From positions 1 to 41,359 of the forward strand of contig CAMWRW010000011.1 of assembly GCA_947176755.1 (NCBI GenBank): DNA of 41,359 nt. Direction: 5' to 3'. This DNA is from an uncultured Porphyromonadaceae bacterium (GTDB lineage: Bacteria; Bacteroidota; Bacteroidia; Bacteroidales; Muribaculaceae). The position numbers and the translations under genes were made by a program. How positions within the stretch are numbered: the first letter of the stretch is position 1; the number at the start of each line of letters is the position of its first letter. Under the pieces are notes generated by a model. The model did no database searches, had not been told where the DNA came from, and worked only from the letters and a program-made list of their open reading frames with translations. Shown here piece by piece: positions 9,761 through 18,986 of this stretch.

Positions 9761-11746
9761 ATGGACATTACACTTCCTATTCTGATCCTTGCGATTCCCT
9801 TCGCGATGTTCCTTATCTTGGGAATCGGAGGCGTGAAGATGCCCCGTAAGCTCGCCGGCTCTATCGGCATCCTGGCTAACGGTGCGCTTCTCGCATGTTG
9901 TTATACGGTGGCCTTCACTTATTTCTTCAGTGGAGATCCATTGTTCATTATCGATGGTGTCCGTCAGCAGTATCAGGTGTTTGATGTGACCTGGCTCGCT
10001 TTCACCGACCGTCTGGTTGTAAATATCGGCTTCCTTCTTGATCCGATTTGCGCCATGATGCTTGTCGTTATCTCGACGATTTCCTTCATGGTCCATCTCT
10101 ATTCATGGGGTTACATGGAGCACGAACCGGGTTTCCAGCGTTACTACGCATTCTTGGCTCTGTTTACCTTCTCGATGCTCGGCCTTGTCGTTGCCACCAA
10201 CATTTTCCAGATGTATATCTTCTGGGAGCTCGTCGGTGTCTCCTCTTTCTTGCTGATCGGCTTCTTCTACAAACTCCCCTCGGCAGTGTCGGCTTCGAAA
10301 AAGGCTTTCATCGTTACCCGTTTTGCCGACCTTTTCATGCTCATCGGTATTCTTGTGCTCTCTTATTATGTAGCACAGACCCCTGCAGACGGTCCGCTTG
10401 GTGGAGCTTCAGCCTTCAACTTCCTCATGCTTAATTCTCATCCGACGAATGTGCTCGCTTCGACTCTCGGCGCTACATTCATGGGAGGATCAGTTCTTAC
10501 ATGGGCTATGATTCTCATCTTTGTCGGCGGTATGGGTAAGTCTGCGATGCTCCCGCTCCATATCTGGCTTCCGGATGCAATGGAAGGCCCGACTCCGGTG
10601 TCGGCCCTTATTCATGCCGCTACGATGGTCGTTGCCGGTGTTTACCTTGTGGCTCGCTTCTTCCCGATGTATTGCATTGTGCCCGATTCTCTGACGTTCA
10701 TCACAGTTGTTGGTGCAATCACGGCCTTCTATGCTGCAGTCGTGGCCTGTGCTCAGATCGATATCAAGCGTGTGCTGGCATTCTCAACGATTTCTCAGAT
10801 TGCTTTCATGATGGTTTCGCTCGGTTGTGCATACGACCAGCCGATCGAAGGTGTCCACTATAGCGGTCTCGGATATATGGCCGGAATGTTCCATCTCTTT
10901 ACCCACGCCATGTTCAAGGCCCTCCTCTTCCTCGGAGCCGGCGCTTTGATTCATGCCGTTCACTCCAACGACTACACGAAGATGGGCGGTCTCCGCAAGT
11001 ATATGCCTATCACTCACTGGACGTTCCTCATCGGATGTCTCGCGATTGCGGGTATTCCTCCCTTCTCCGGTTTCTTCTCGAAGGACGAAATGCTCACGGC
11101 AATGTATAACCGCGATATTATCTGGGGAGTGTGGATGACAATTGTTGCCGGCTTGACCGCCTTCTATATGTTCCGTATCTATTATCTTATCTTCTGGTGG
11201 GAGGAGAACCCGGAATACAAGCACGATGGTCACAAACCTCACGATGCCCCCTGGCAGATGTCGCTTCCTCTAATTATTCTCGCGGCTGTCAGCTGTGTCG
11301 CCGGATTCATTCCTTTCGGGGAATTCGTGACCTTCAACGGTGAACCTTACCATATCCATCTTGAAGGATGGGTTGCCGGCACTTCTATTACGGTGGCTGT
11401 CCTTGCGATCGCTCTCGCAACCGTAATGTACGCCAAGAAGAATCCGCTCCCCTCGAAGATGCGTCAGGCGATGCCCGGACTTTGGATGGCTGCTCACAAG
11501 CGCTTCTACTGGGATGAGATCTATATGTTCGTTACCCACAAGATTATTTTCGGCGGAATTTGCCGCGCGATCGCATGGTTCGACCGTCATATCATCGACG
11601 GCACGATGGATGCTCTCGCTGCTGTCACCAATTTCTGTTCCGTAAAGATCAAGAGCTTCCAAAGCGGAAACGTTCAAGCATACGTGGCCTGGTATCTGCT
11701 CGGCGCTCTATTGCTGGGTGCTATCACTTGGATCTGTCTTCTATAA
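9761..11746 (+). CDS. nuoL: NADH-quinone oxidoreductase subunit L
   Basis: Distal antiporter-like proton-pumping subunit of complex I (661 residues). Key features are the TM5 glutamate E156 in FWELVGVSS, the TM7 lysine K260 in GGMGKSAMLPLH, and the family signature EGPTPVSALIHAATM at 275-289. The C-terminal part includes the long amphipathic lateral helix region and a last transmembrane segment. It lies three bases after nuoK and 30 before nuoM. Confidence 0.97.
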   Translation: MDITLPILILAIPFAMFLILGIGGVKMPRKLAGSIGILANGALLACCYTVAFTYFFSGDPLFIIDGVRQQYQVFDVTWLAFTDRLVVNIGFLLDPICAMMLVVISTISFMVHLYSWGYMEHEPGFQRYYAFLALFTFSMLGLVVATNIFQMYIFWELVGVSSFLLIGFFYKLPSAVSASKKAFIVTRFADLFMLIGILVLSYYVAQTPADGPLGGASAFNFLMLNSHPTNVLASTLGATFMGGSVLTWAMILIFVGGMGKSAMLPLHIWLPDAMEGPTPVSALIHAATMVVAGVYLVARFFPMYCIVPDSLTFITVVGAITAFYAAVVACAQIDIKRVLAFSTISQIAFMMVSLGCAYDQPIEGVHYSGLGYMAGMFHLFTHAMFKALLFLGAGALIHAVHSNDYTKMGGLRKYMPITHWTFLIGCLAIAGIPPFSGFFSKDEMLTAMYNRDIIWGVWMTIVAGLTAFYMFRIYYLIFWWEENPEYKHDGHKPHDAPWQMSLPLIILAAVSCVAGFIPFGEFVTFNGEPYHIHLEGWVAGTSITVAVLAIALATVMYAKKNPLPSKMRQAMPGLWMAAHKRFYWDEIYMFVTHKIIFGGICRAIAWFDRHIIDGTMDALAAVTNFCSVKIKSFQSGNVQAYVAWYLLGALLLGAITWICLL

Positions 11747-11776
11747 TACCCCTTATCTGACGAATAATAATAGATT

Positions 11777-13291
11777 ATGTTTTCGAATATCCTAATCTGG
11801 TTTGTAATCGTCCCCGTCATCATGATGGCAGGCCTCGCTCTTTGCGGCAATGACAACATGAAGGCGATAAGGGGCGTGATGGTCACCGGTTCGACCGCGC
11901 TTCTTGCGATGGCCATCTATCTGGTTGTGGCATTCCTTGAAATGCGTTCTGCCGGAAACACCGATGAAATGCTTTTTACAGGTTCCTGGATCTGGTATGC
12001 ACCTCTTAATATCCATCTCGCGGTTGGCGTGGATGGCATCTCAGTGCTCATGCTGCTTCTTTCTGCAGTGATTGTCTTCGCCGGTACTTTTGCCAGCTGG
12101 AAGATATCGCCGCTTCCCAAGAACTTCTTCCTCTGGTTCGCTCTCCTTTCAACCGGTGTGTTCGGTTTCTTTATCTCGATCGACATGTTCACGATGTTCA
12201 TGTTCTACGAGGTTGCTCTCATCCCGATGTATCTACTCATCGGTGTTTGGGGCACGGGCCGAAAGGAATATTCCGCAATGAAACTGACCTTGATGCTTAT
12301 GGGAGGATCTGCCTTCTTGATGCTTGGTCTTCTCGGAATTTACTGGCACAGTGCTCCCGAAGGTGGCACGCTGACCTGGAACATCCTCGAGATTTCCCAC
12401 AATGCCGCAGTCGACCCGAGCTGGCAGCGTCTTCTTTTCTGCTTTACATTTGTAGGCTTTGGCGTCCTCGGTGCAATGTTCCCCTTCCACACGTGGAGTC
12501 CTGACGGTCACGCATGTGCCCCGACTGCAGTGTCGATGCTTCATGCCGGCGTGCTCATGAAGCTTGGTGGCTATGGATGTTTCCGAATCGCCATCTTCCT
12601 TCTCCCGCAGGCTGCCAATGAGCTCGCATGGATCTTCATCATCCTTACCGGTATCAGTGTTGTCTACGGTGCTTTCTCGGCATGTGTTCAGACCGACCTC
12701 AAATACATCAACGCGTACTCCTCCGTGTCACACTGCGGTATGGTGCTTTTCGCAATCTTGATGCTGAACACGACCGCGATGACCGGTGCGATTCTCCAGA
12801 TGCTCAGCCACGGTCTGATGACGGCCCTCTTCTTTGCTCTTATCGGTATGATTTACGGACGTACGCATACGCGCGATATCCGCCAGATGGGAGGCCTGAT
12901 GCAGATAATGCCTTACCTTGGCGTGTGCTATATGATTGCTGGTTTCGCTTCGCTCGGTCTCCCCGGACTCTCCGGTTTCGTTGCCGAGATGACAATCTTC
13001 TTCGGAGCGTTCCAGGATGCTGATCTTTTCCACCGCATCTTTGTGATAGCCGCTACTACTTCTATCGTGATCACCGCTGTCTACATCTTGCGTGTTGTCG
13101 GAAAACTCGTGCTCGGTCCTGTTGTGGACGAACATCACCGACAGCTCACGGATGCTTCATGGTGGGAACGGTTCTCGACTGTGACCCTGATTGTCTGTCT
13201 CGCAGGAATCGGTTTCTTCCCCAACTGGATTAATGAAACGATCCAGCAGAGCTTCGAGCCAATCGTGAATGTACTCAATCAGGCAATTTAA
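11777..13291 (+). CDS. nuoM: NADH-quinone oxidoreductase subunit M
   Basis: Antiporter-like proton-pumping subunit of complex I (504 residues, about 14 hydrophobic segments). It has the GVDGIS motif at 84-89, the TM5 glutamate E145 in FYEVALIPMYLLIG, and the antiporter signature APTAVSMLHAGVLMKLGGYG. It follows nuoL by 30 bases and precedes nuoN by 24, in the usual L-M-N order. Confidence 0.97.
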   Translation: MFSNILIWFVIVPVIMMAGLALCGNDNMKAIRGVMVTGSTALLAMAIYLVVAFLEMRSAGNTDEMLFTGSWIWYAPLNIHLAVGVDGISVLMLLLSAVIVFAGTFASWKISPLPKNFFLWFALLSTGVFGFFISIDMFTMFMFYEVALIPMYLLIGVWGTGRKEYSAMKLTLMLMGGSAFLMLGLLGIYWHSAPEGGTLTWNILEISHNAAVDPSWQRLLFCFTFVGFGVLGAMFPFHTWSPDGHACAPTAVSMLHAGVLMKLGGYGCFRIAIFLLPQAANELAWIFIILTGISVVYGAFSACVQTDLKYINAYSSVSHCGMVLFAILMLNTTAMTGAILQMLSHGLMTALFFALIGMIYGRTHTRDIRQMGGLMQIMPYLGVCYMIAGFASLGLPGLSGFVAEMTIFFGAFQDADLFHRIFVIAATTSIVITAVYILRVVGKLVLGPVVDEHHRQLTDASWWERFSTVTLIVCLAGIGFFPNWINETIQQSFEPIVNVLNQAI

Positions 13292-13315
13292 TCTTAAAAC
13301 GGACAACTTAACAAA

Positions 13316-14770
13316 ATGGATTATTCACAATTTGGGGCAATGTTGCCCGAGCTGATAATTCTCGGCCTGTTCGTGATCGTGTTGTGTGCCGACGTCTTTA
13401 CGAAAGACGGCAGTGCGAAGCGTTTCCTTACTCCGATGACTACGGTGCTCTTCCTCCTCGCGACCGTGGCAATATGGCTTATCCCGAGTTCCGGCGAAGA
13501 AGTTTTCGGCGGAATGTATGTTGATTCTCAAGCCTGCAAAGCCATGAAGGCGATCCTCAATGTGGGCGCTTTCATCGTGCTCCTTCAAGCAGCCGAATGG
13601 GTCGAAAGCGACGACATGAAATTCCGCAGAGGTGAATTTTACGAACTTCTCCTCGCAACTCTCTTCGGAATGTATCTTATGATTTCTGCGCGTCATTTCC
13701 TCCTTTTTATCATCGGTCTGGAGTGTGCATCGCTTCCTCTCGCAGCAATGGTGGCTTTCAATAAGAAACACTATGAAAGTCATGAGGCGGCCATCAAATA
13801 TATTCTGACAGCCGTGTTCTCTTCGGCTATTCTTCTGATGGGTCTCTCTTTCGTGTATGCGTTTTCGGGCGGCTCGCTTTACTTCAACGACATTGCGGCC
13901 TCAATCGCAGGCACGGAAATCAACGGACTTCTCATCGCTGCCGTTGCCTTCGTTATTGCCGGTATCGGCTTCAAACTTTCTCTCGTTCCGTTCCATCTCT
14001 GGACGGCTGATGTCTATCAAGGAGCTCCCACGGCAATCACGGCTTATCTCTCGGTGATTTCAAAAGGTGCGGCTGCATTTGCATTCTTCGTTATCTTTGC
14101 CCAGGTCTTCGGCTCTCTTTACAGTGAAGTATGGGAATGGATGATGTATGCCGTAATCATAGCCACAATCACTGTCGGTAACCTCTTTGCGATGCGACAG
14201 AAGAACATGAAGCGCTTTATGGCCTTCAGTTCGGTATCCCAGGCCGGTTATATCATGCTCGGCGTTATGACCGAGCAAGCTCTTGGTCTCGGTTCGATGA
14301 TGTTCTACATCTTCGTTTACATCGTCAGCAATCTTGCAGCCTTCGCGGTGATTTCAAGCATTGAGAACAAAACCGGCAAAGTCAGCATGGACGATTACGA
14401 CGGTCTGCACAAGAGCAATCCGCGCTTGTCGTTTGTGATGACTCTCGCGATGTTCTCGCTCGCCGGAATTCCTCCCTTTGCAGGATTCTTCAGCAAGATT
14501 CTCATCTTCACATCTGTGACTGCATCCGACAGCATGGCTCTATACATGCTCGTGCTTGTGGCCTTGATCAACACTATCATTTCGCTCTATTACTATCTGC
14601 TTGTTGTCAAAGCAATCTGGATCAACCCGGGTGAGGCTAAAGTGGAGCGTTTTGAAAGTAATCGTTGTGACCGTGTGGCGCTTGTGCTCTGCACGCTTGG
14701 CATCGTATTCTTCGGACTCGTTCCTTACATCTACGAATACTGCCTTGATGCCGCTCGTTTGTTGAATTAA
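13316..14770 (+). CDS. nuoN: NADH-quinone oxidoreductase subunit N
   Basis: Third antiporter-like subunit of complex I (484 residues), next to NuoK in the membrane arm. Visible motifs are IGLECASLPLAAM with the TM5 glutamate, FKLSLVPFHLWTADVYQGAP, and the C-terminal AGIPPFAGFFSK. It is the last gene of the nuo-atp-nuo series; a strong intrinsic terminator begins 27 bases after its stop. Confidence 0.97.
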   Translation: MDYSQFGAMLPELIILGLFVIVLCADVFTKDGSAKRFLTPMTTVLFLLATVAIWLIPSSGEEVFGGMYVDSQACKAMKAILNVGAFIVLLQAAEWVESDDMKFRRGEFYELLLATLFGMYLMISARHFLLFIIGLECASLPLAAMVAFNKKHYESHEAAIKYILTAVFSSAILLMGLSFVYAFSGGSLYFNDIAASIAGTEINGLLIAAVAFVIAGIGFKLSLVPFHLWTADVYQGAPTAITAYLSVISKGAAAFAFFVIFAQVFGSLYSEVWEWMMYAVIIATITVGNLFAMRQKNMKRFMAFSSVSQAGYIMLGVMTEQALGLGSMMFYIFVYIVSNLAAFAVISSIENKTGKVSMDDYDGLHKSNPRLSFVMTLAMFSLAGIPPFAGFFSKILIFTSVTASDSMALYMLVLVALINTIISLYYYLLVVKAIWINPGEAKVERFESNRCDRVALVLCTLGIVFFGLVPYIYEYCLDAARLLN

Positions 14771-14796
14771 TATCTCAACATACTATACTATCCTTT

Positions 14797-14835
14797 TCGG
14801 GAGGATGCCATCAGGCGTCCTCCCGATTTCTCTTG
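14797..14835 (+). terminator. Rho-independent terminator of the nuo-atp operon
   Basis: Arms TCGGGAGGA (14797-14805) and TCCTCCCGA (14818-14826) pair perfectly, with further GCC/GGC pairing inside the loop, followed by the T-rich TTTCTCTTG. It is the first clear terminator in the preceding 14.7 kb. Confidence 0.85.
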
Positions 14836-14883
14836 TTATGCATTATTTTTATAATGAACGGGACTAAACATCGTTTGAATAAT

Positions 14884-15549
14884 ATGGAACATAAAATTCA
14901 AATATCACCGGAAATAAAGGCTGCAGCTCCGGAATACAGAGTGATTCTCATAGAGGCTGATGTCAAAAATTCCGATACTCCGGCTGAGCTTTCTGAACTT
15001 ATCTGCAAATGGGGGGAGAATATCGTTTCCGTAATGGAAATGTCTGATATCAATAAAAGGCCCGGAATAGCCGCCACAAGGGCAGTTTATAAAAGAACCG
15101 GTAAGGATCCAAACCGTTATCGGCCATCCCATGAGCAGATGATGCGACGCTTTTTTAAGGGTCAGGGTCTATATGAAGTTTCAGCTATCGTTGACGCAGG
15201 AAATCTTTTGTCGTTGATGAGCGGATATTCCGTCGGAGTGTTCGACGCTGATAAAGTTAAGGGGGAGACACTCACAGTCGGTATAGGAAAGGCTCATGAG
15301 CTTTATGAAGGAGTCGGACGTGGACCATTGAATATCGAGGGCTTGCCTGTTGTAAGGGATGCTGTCGGCGGTATCGGTTCTCCGACAAGCGACAATGAAC
15401 GAACCAAAACCTCTCTCGACACGCGGAGGATAGTCGTTACAATCCATGTTTTCGGAGAAGATATGCCCGTGAACGACACAATAGCCCTTGCCACGGAACT
15501 TCTTACGAAATACTGTGTGGCAGAGAATATCGAAGTTTGTCAATTTTAA
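14884..15549 (+). CDS. Solo B3/B4 tRNA-binding-domain protein
   Basis: A 221-residue protein resembling the free-standing B3/B4 domain of phenylalanyl-tRNA synthetase beta (COG3382 type). In the synthetase this domain edits mischarged tRNA; the solo proteins are thought to have a related trans-editing or tRNA/amino-acid role, which is not proven here. Recognisable segments are AATRAVYKRTGKDPNRYRPS and LMSGYSVGVFDADKV. An upstream Met at 14833 would add 17 residues without family similarity and would overlap the T-tract of the nuo terminator, so the ATG at 14884 is chosen. A lipoprotein gene follows 24 bases after the stop. Confidence 0.85.
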   Translation: MEHKIQISPEIKAAAPEYRVILIEADVKNSDTPAELSELICKWGENIVSVMEMSDINKRPGIAATRAVYKRTGKDPNRYRPSHEQMMRRFFKGQGLYEVSAIVDAGNLLSLMSGYSVGVFDADKVKGETLTVGIGKAHELYEGVGRGPLNIEGLPVVRDAVGGIGSPTSDNERTKTSLDTRRIVVTIHVFGEDMPVNDTIALATELLTKYCVAENIEVCQF

Positions 15550-15573
15550 CAATGAAGCATAATTAATTTACAG

Positions 15574-16023
15574 ATGAAAATTAACAGAATAATTAAAGCT
15601 GCATTCAGCATTGCGTGTGTGATGCTGATGATGGTCGTCACCTCTTGCGGAGGTGATAACAAACATTCCGTAAATTTGGACGGCGTGGAAGCTGACGACG
15701 GCACTCATCCTGAAATCTATCAGCGTTTTTACGGAATGTGGATGTATGGCGCAAAGGTGTCAGGTTCGAACGGCAATGAAGTCTGGGCCGATGATGCGTG
15801 GGGATTCCTTTTTGAATCCGGCAATCGCGGCCGGGCTTACGCGGGAAATTCTTCATGGGAAATCTCATGGTATCCCCAGGGCGATGTGATTCACACAGTG
15901 GCTTCTGAAACGGGGGCGAAAGTTGATCTCCGTCTTAAGTCGCTTACGTCTCAAGCGATGGTTGTCTCCTTCGTCGGCGAAGAGAGTGTCAATTACACTC
16001 TCAATAGAATCGCAGGCCAATAA
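15574..16023 (+). CDS. Small putative lipoprotein of unknown function
   Basis: A 149-residue protein with a basic N-terminus, a hydrophobic stretch (about 8-20) and a lipobox VTSC, giving a lipid-anchored Cys at residue 25. The mature part is rich in Trp, Tyr and Gly, with features such as WMYGAKVSG, WGFLFESGNRG and SWEISWYPQGD, suggesting a small beta-sandwich or lipocalin-like fold (inference only). I do not recognise a named family. The start codon is preceded by AATTTACAG. It is probably transcribed with the B3/B4 gene and is followed by strong hairpins. Confidence 0.75.
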   Translation: MKINRIIKAAFSIACVMLMMVVTSCGGDNKHSVNLDGVEADDGTHPEIYQRFYGMWMYGAKVSGSNGNEVWADDAWGFLFESGNRGRAYAGNSSWEISWYPQGDVIHTVASETGAKVDLRLKSLTSQAMVVSFVGEESVNYTLNRIAGQ

Positions 16024-16044
16024 CAGAACTCGCTATTGTCGCCC

Positions 16045-16071
16045 GGAGGGAAACACCCGAATCATCCCTCC
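16045..16071. promoter_or_regulatory. Hairpin after the lipoprotein gene
   Basis: Arms GGAGGGA (16045-16051) and TCCCTCC (16065-16071) with a 13-base loop. No T-run follows, so it is probably a 3'-end stabilising hairpin upstream of the terminator at 16104. Confidence 0.4.
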
Positions 16072-16103
16072 CCCGAGAACTTAACGCGAACTTTCAAATA
16101 AAG

Positions 16104-16150
16104 AGAGAAGAGATTGCGGAACAAACTCCGACAATCTCTTCTCTTGATTT
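16104..16150. terminator. Bidirectional terminator between convergent genes
   Basis: A perfect 13-base stem, AGAGAAGAGATTG (16104-16116) with CAATCTCTTCTCT (16132-16144), with extra GGA/TCC pairing inside. It is followed by TGATTTTATT on the plus strand and by TTTATTTG on the minus strand. It lies between the plus-strand lipoprotein gene and the minus-strand GH57 gene and can serve both. Confidence 0.85.
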
Positions 16151-16165
16151 TATTGAAACATCAAT

Positions 16166-17665
16166 TTACACAGTTTTTGCTTTCGGCTTACGTCCCGGTT
16201 TTTTCTTCGGCCTATTCTCATCGGGTTCCTTATTCACTGCCGGCTTACGACCGGGCCTTTTCTTGGGCTGCTCATCATTAATAGTTTCCGTAGATTTGCA
16301 TCCTCGAAGTTTCTTTTCCGGGGTGGATTCCGGTGCGGGAACGGGCAAAGCAGGTTCCTTTTCTGCCTCCGCGATGTTGGTCCGCAGGCTCTTTAATTCC
16401 TTCTTGAGAGAATTTATTTCGGATGCCTGGTTGCGGATTGTCAATAACAGAGAGTTGAGTTCCTCATTATCGATACTTTCAGGATACTGTTCCTGCACGC
16501 GCACGAGGAAGTCTGCCAGCACGTTCATATAATTGGTAAAGGCTGCGAACGGACTGTCATAAGGACTGAAAGATGCGTGTGAAGCCCCGTCGGCCATATT
16601 CTTCGTGCTCATGTAATAGAAGTGGTCGCTACTCTGGAGATATTGCCAATCTTTCTTCAATCGACGGTCGTCACAGAGGGCAACACGCTCGGCCACGCTG
16701 TAGAGCTTGTCAAGCGCCTCATTCTGCAGTTCGTTGCCTTTCCAAGCCGAAACGTCGCGAGCCTCGTCAACGTCTGAAATCGGGTAAGGCACGGAGAGAA
16801 AGTCAACAGCCTCGGTGTGAGCAACGACTTCCGATGGCATCGCGAATTCGATTCCGCGTTCCTCCGCGAACCGTGGAAGAGCCTTGAGGAAATGGAAGAT
16901 GCCGGTAGAGGCCGGAAGGAACGAACCGAACACATCCATGCTCAGGAAGAGGTTGACCACCTTTTCTCCCTCCGGGAGGGCCGCAATCCAGTCCATATAT
17001 TTGTCGGCAGTCAAGGGATATTCATCCCAGTCCTGACGATTGAAATTCTCAGCTATGTCTGTCGACAACTTATCGTTGTTAAGGAGCAGTTTCAGGTCGG
17101 GCGCAGAAATGGACTTATACACATAGTTAGGCGATTTCCACCCGAGCACATGTTTTGCTCCGACTGTCAGACAAGACTTGAAACCCATCGACGCAATCAC
17201 ATTGGCGATATCATCGTCGTAGATAAGCTCCGTATTGGCAAACGTGCCGGTTTTCAAATTGAATTCCCTCTCGATAAGGTCGTCATGAGACTTTACTTCG
17301 CGCATAAACTCCTCGACATCCTCAAGAGAAGCAAGAGAATGAGAATATGTGCCTGAGAGAAATTCCACGCGACCTGTGGCTGCCAGCTGGCGAAGACGGT
17401 CCATCACCTCCGGCACATACTGCTGGAACTGTTCGATAGCCGTGCCCGAGATGCTTATCGCGCAGCGGAATTTGCCTTCGGAGGCTTTAATCATTTCCAG
17501 AAGAGTGTCCATCATCGGGATATATGAATTCTCCGCCAGTCGCGTGATAATTTCATCGTTGGAGAAATCATCGAAATAATAATGATTATTGCCGATATCG
17601 AAGAAACGGTAGCGGTTGAGCCGGAATGGCTGATGTATGTTGAAATAGAAACAAACTGATTTCAT
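16166..17665 (-). CDS. GH57 alpha-amylase-like protein with altered active site and AT-hook-like tail
   Basis: A 499-residue GH57 protein. Conserved regions seen are HQP (11-13), GRVEFLSGTYSHS (98-110), the nucleophile region with E146 in FANTELIY, and SDHFYYM (346-352). In conserved region 4, where GH57 enzymes have D-x-E-x-F-G with the catalytic Asp first, this protein reads S242-M-D-V-F-G247, so the acid/base position appears to be Ser. GH57 alpha-amylase-like homologues with replaced catalytic residues are known. After the catalytic part come a coiled coil (about 400-436) and a basic tail with two copies of a K-K-x-P-G-R-K-P repeat (468-475 and 487-494). It is last in an operon with a GT4 enzyme and a debranching enzyme, so a glycogen-like substrate is likely. 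Confidence 0.88.
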   Translation of the reverse strand: MKSVCFYFNIHQPFRLNRYRFFDIGNNHYYFDDFSNDEIITRLAENSYIPMMDTLLEMIKASEGKFRCAISISGTAIEQFQQYVPEVMDRLRQLAATGRVEFLSGTYSHSLASLEDVEEFMREVKSHDDLIEREFNLKTGTFANTELIYDDDIANVIASMGFKSCLTVGAKHVLGWKSPNYVYKSISAPDLKLLLNNDKLSTDIAENFNRQDWDEYPLTADKYMDWIAALPEGEKVVNLFLSMDVFGSFLPASTGIFHFLKALPRFAEERGIEFAMPSEVVAHTEAVDFLSVPYPISDVDEARDVSAWKGNELQNEALDKLYSVAERVALCDDRRLKKDWQYLQSSDHFYYMSTKNMADGASHASFSPYDSPFAAFTNYMNVLADFLVRVQEQYPESIDNEELNSLLLTIRNQASEINSLKKELKSLRTNIAEAEKEPALPVPAPESTPEKKLRGCKSTETINDEQPKKRPGRKPAVNKEPDENRPKKKPGRKPKAKTV

Positions 17666-17698
17666 AATGATTCTTTCTTTGTCGGGTTGGAGAAATTG

Positions 17699-18970
17699 TT
17701 AATTATTGCCCTGCTTTCCTATTACATCCTTGTAAATATCGATCACTTTCTTTCCGGCTTTCTCCCATGTGATCCCATGAATTTCTTCAATTCCTTTGTC
17801 GCGCAGGGTATCGTGAAGCGCCGGGTAAGAGACGAGGGCATGCATTGCATCGGCCATTGCGTCGATGTCCCAATAGTCGGTCTTGATGACATTGTCGAGG
17901 ATTTCCGCGCAACCGCTCTGTTTTGATATGATCGAGGGAACGCCCATCTCCATCGCCTCAAGCGGGGAAATGCCGAATGGCTCGGATACGGAGGGCATCA
18001 CGTAGACATCCGAATCGGCCAGCATCTCGTAGACCTCCTTGCCACGAAGGAAGCCGGGGAAATGGAATTTGTCGGCGATTCCGCGTTTTGCCACCAATTT
18101 AATCATTGCGTCCATCATATCTCCGTTACCTGCCATCACAAACCGGACATTCTTGCTTTTCTGGAGCACTTTGGCGGCAGCTTCGACGAAATATTCAGGA
18201 CCTTTCTGCATCGTGATTCGTCCCAGAAACGTGATAACTTTCTCCTTCTTGTCGTGGCGCGGAAGGTTGAGCAGTTCGTCATCAAGGGGGATAACGGCAT
18301 TATGGACGGTCGTCACTTTCGACGGGTCTATACCATATTTCTCGATTACGGTTCGGCGCGTAAGGTTTGACACGGTGATGATATGGTCGGCATTCTCCAT
18401 TCCATCCTTCTCTATTGCGAACACGGTCGGGTTGACATTGCCGCGTGAGCGGTCAAAGTCCGTGGCGTGAACGTGAATCACGAGTGGTTTGCCGGTGACA
18501 TTCTTCGCATGAATACCGGCCGGGTAAGTCAACCAATCATGGGAATGGATAATATCGCAAGGAATTGTCCGTGCGATCACTCCCGCAACGATTGAGTAAT
18601 TGTTGATCTCCTCCAGAATATTATCAGGATAACGTCCAGAAAATTCTATACAACCGAGATCATTTAATTTCATATAATTGAAATCTGCATAGATATGGTC
18701 GCGAAGTCGGAAGTAAAGTTCCGGATCCATATATTTCCCTATGCGTGACCTCACATATTCGTAATCGACATTGCGCCAGGCCACGGGCGTGCAGTTGGCG
18801 CCAACAATGTTGGCGAATCCCTTCTCCTCGTCTCCCCACGGCTTCGGAATGACAAATGTGATTTCCATATCCCCATTATTGTGCATTCCCTTCGTGAGAC
18901 CGTAACTCGCTGTGCCGAGCCCTCCTAAGATATGGGGAGGAAACTCCCAGCCGAACATTAGTGCTTTCAT
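17699..18970 (-). CDS. GT4-family glycosyltransferase (glycogen-synthase-like)
   Basis: A 423-residue GT-B glycosyltransferase of family GT4. The N-terminal GWEFPPHILGGLGTASYGL holds the donor-loop glycines, THPHVHA-type segments occur mid-protein (HSHDWLTYPAG, HVHATDFDRSRGN), and the C-terminal domain has GRITMQKGPEYFVEAA and the EPFGISPLEAMEMG Ex7E-type motif. The start at 18970 is preferred to 18997: an AGGGAGAG sequence lies eight bases upstream and it avoids overlap with the debranching gene, which ends 16 bases before. In Bacteroidota this gene sits between debranching enzyme and GH57 genes, so alpha-glucan chain synthesis is the likely role. Confidence 0.9.
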   Translation of the reverse strand: MKALMFGWEFPPHILGGLGTASYGLTKGMHNNGDMEITFVIPKPWGDEEKGFANIVGANCTPVAWRNVDYEYVRSRIGKYMDPELYFRLRDHIYADFNYMKLNDLGCIEFSGRYPDNILEEINNYSIVAGVIARTIPCDIIHSHDWLTYPAGIHAKNVTGKPLVIHVHATDFDRSRGNVNPTVFAIEKDGMENADHIITVSNLTRRTVIEKYGIDPSKVTTVHNAVIPLDDELLNLPRHDKKEKVITFLGRITMQKGPEYFVEAAAKVLQKSKNVRFVMAGNGDMMDAMIKLVAKRGIADKFHFPGFLRGKEVYEMLADSDVYVMPSVSEPFGISPLEAMEMGVPSIISKQSGCAEILDNVIKTDYWDIDAMADAMHALVSYPALHDTLRDKGIEEIHGITWEKAGKKVIDIYKDVIGKQGNN

Positions 18971-18986
18971 AGTCGTCGCTCTCCCT

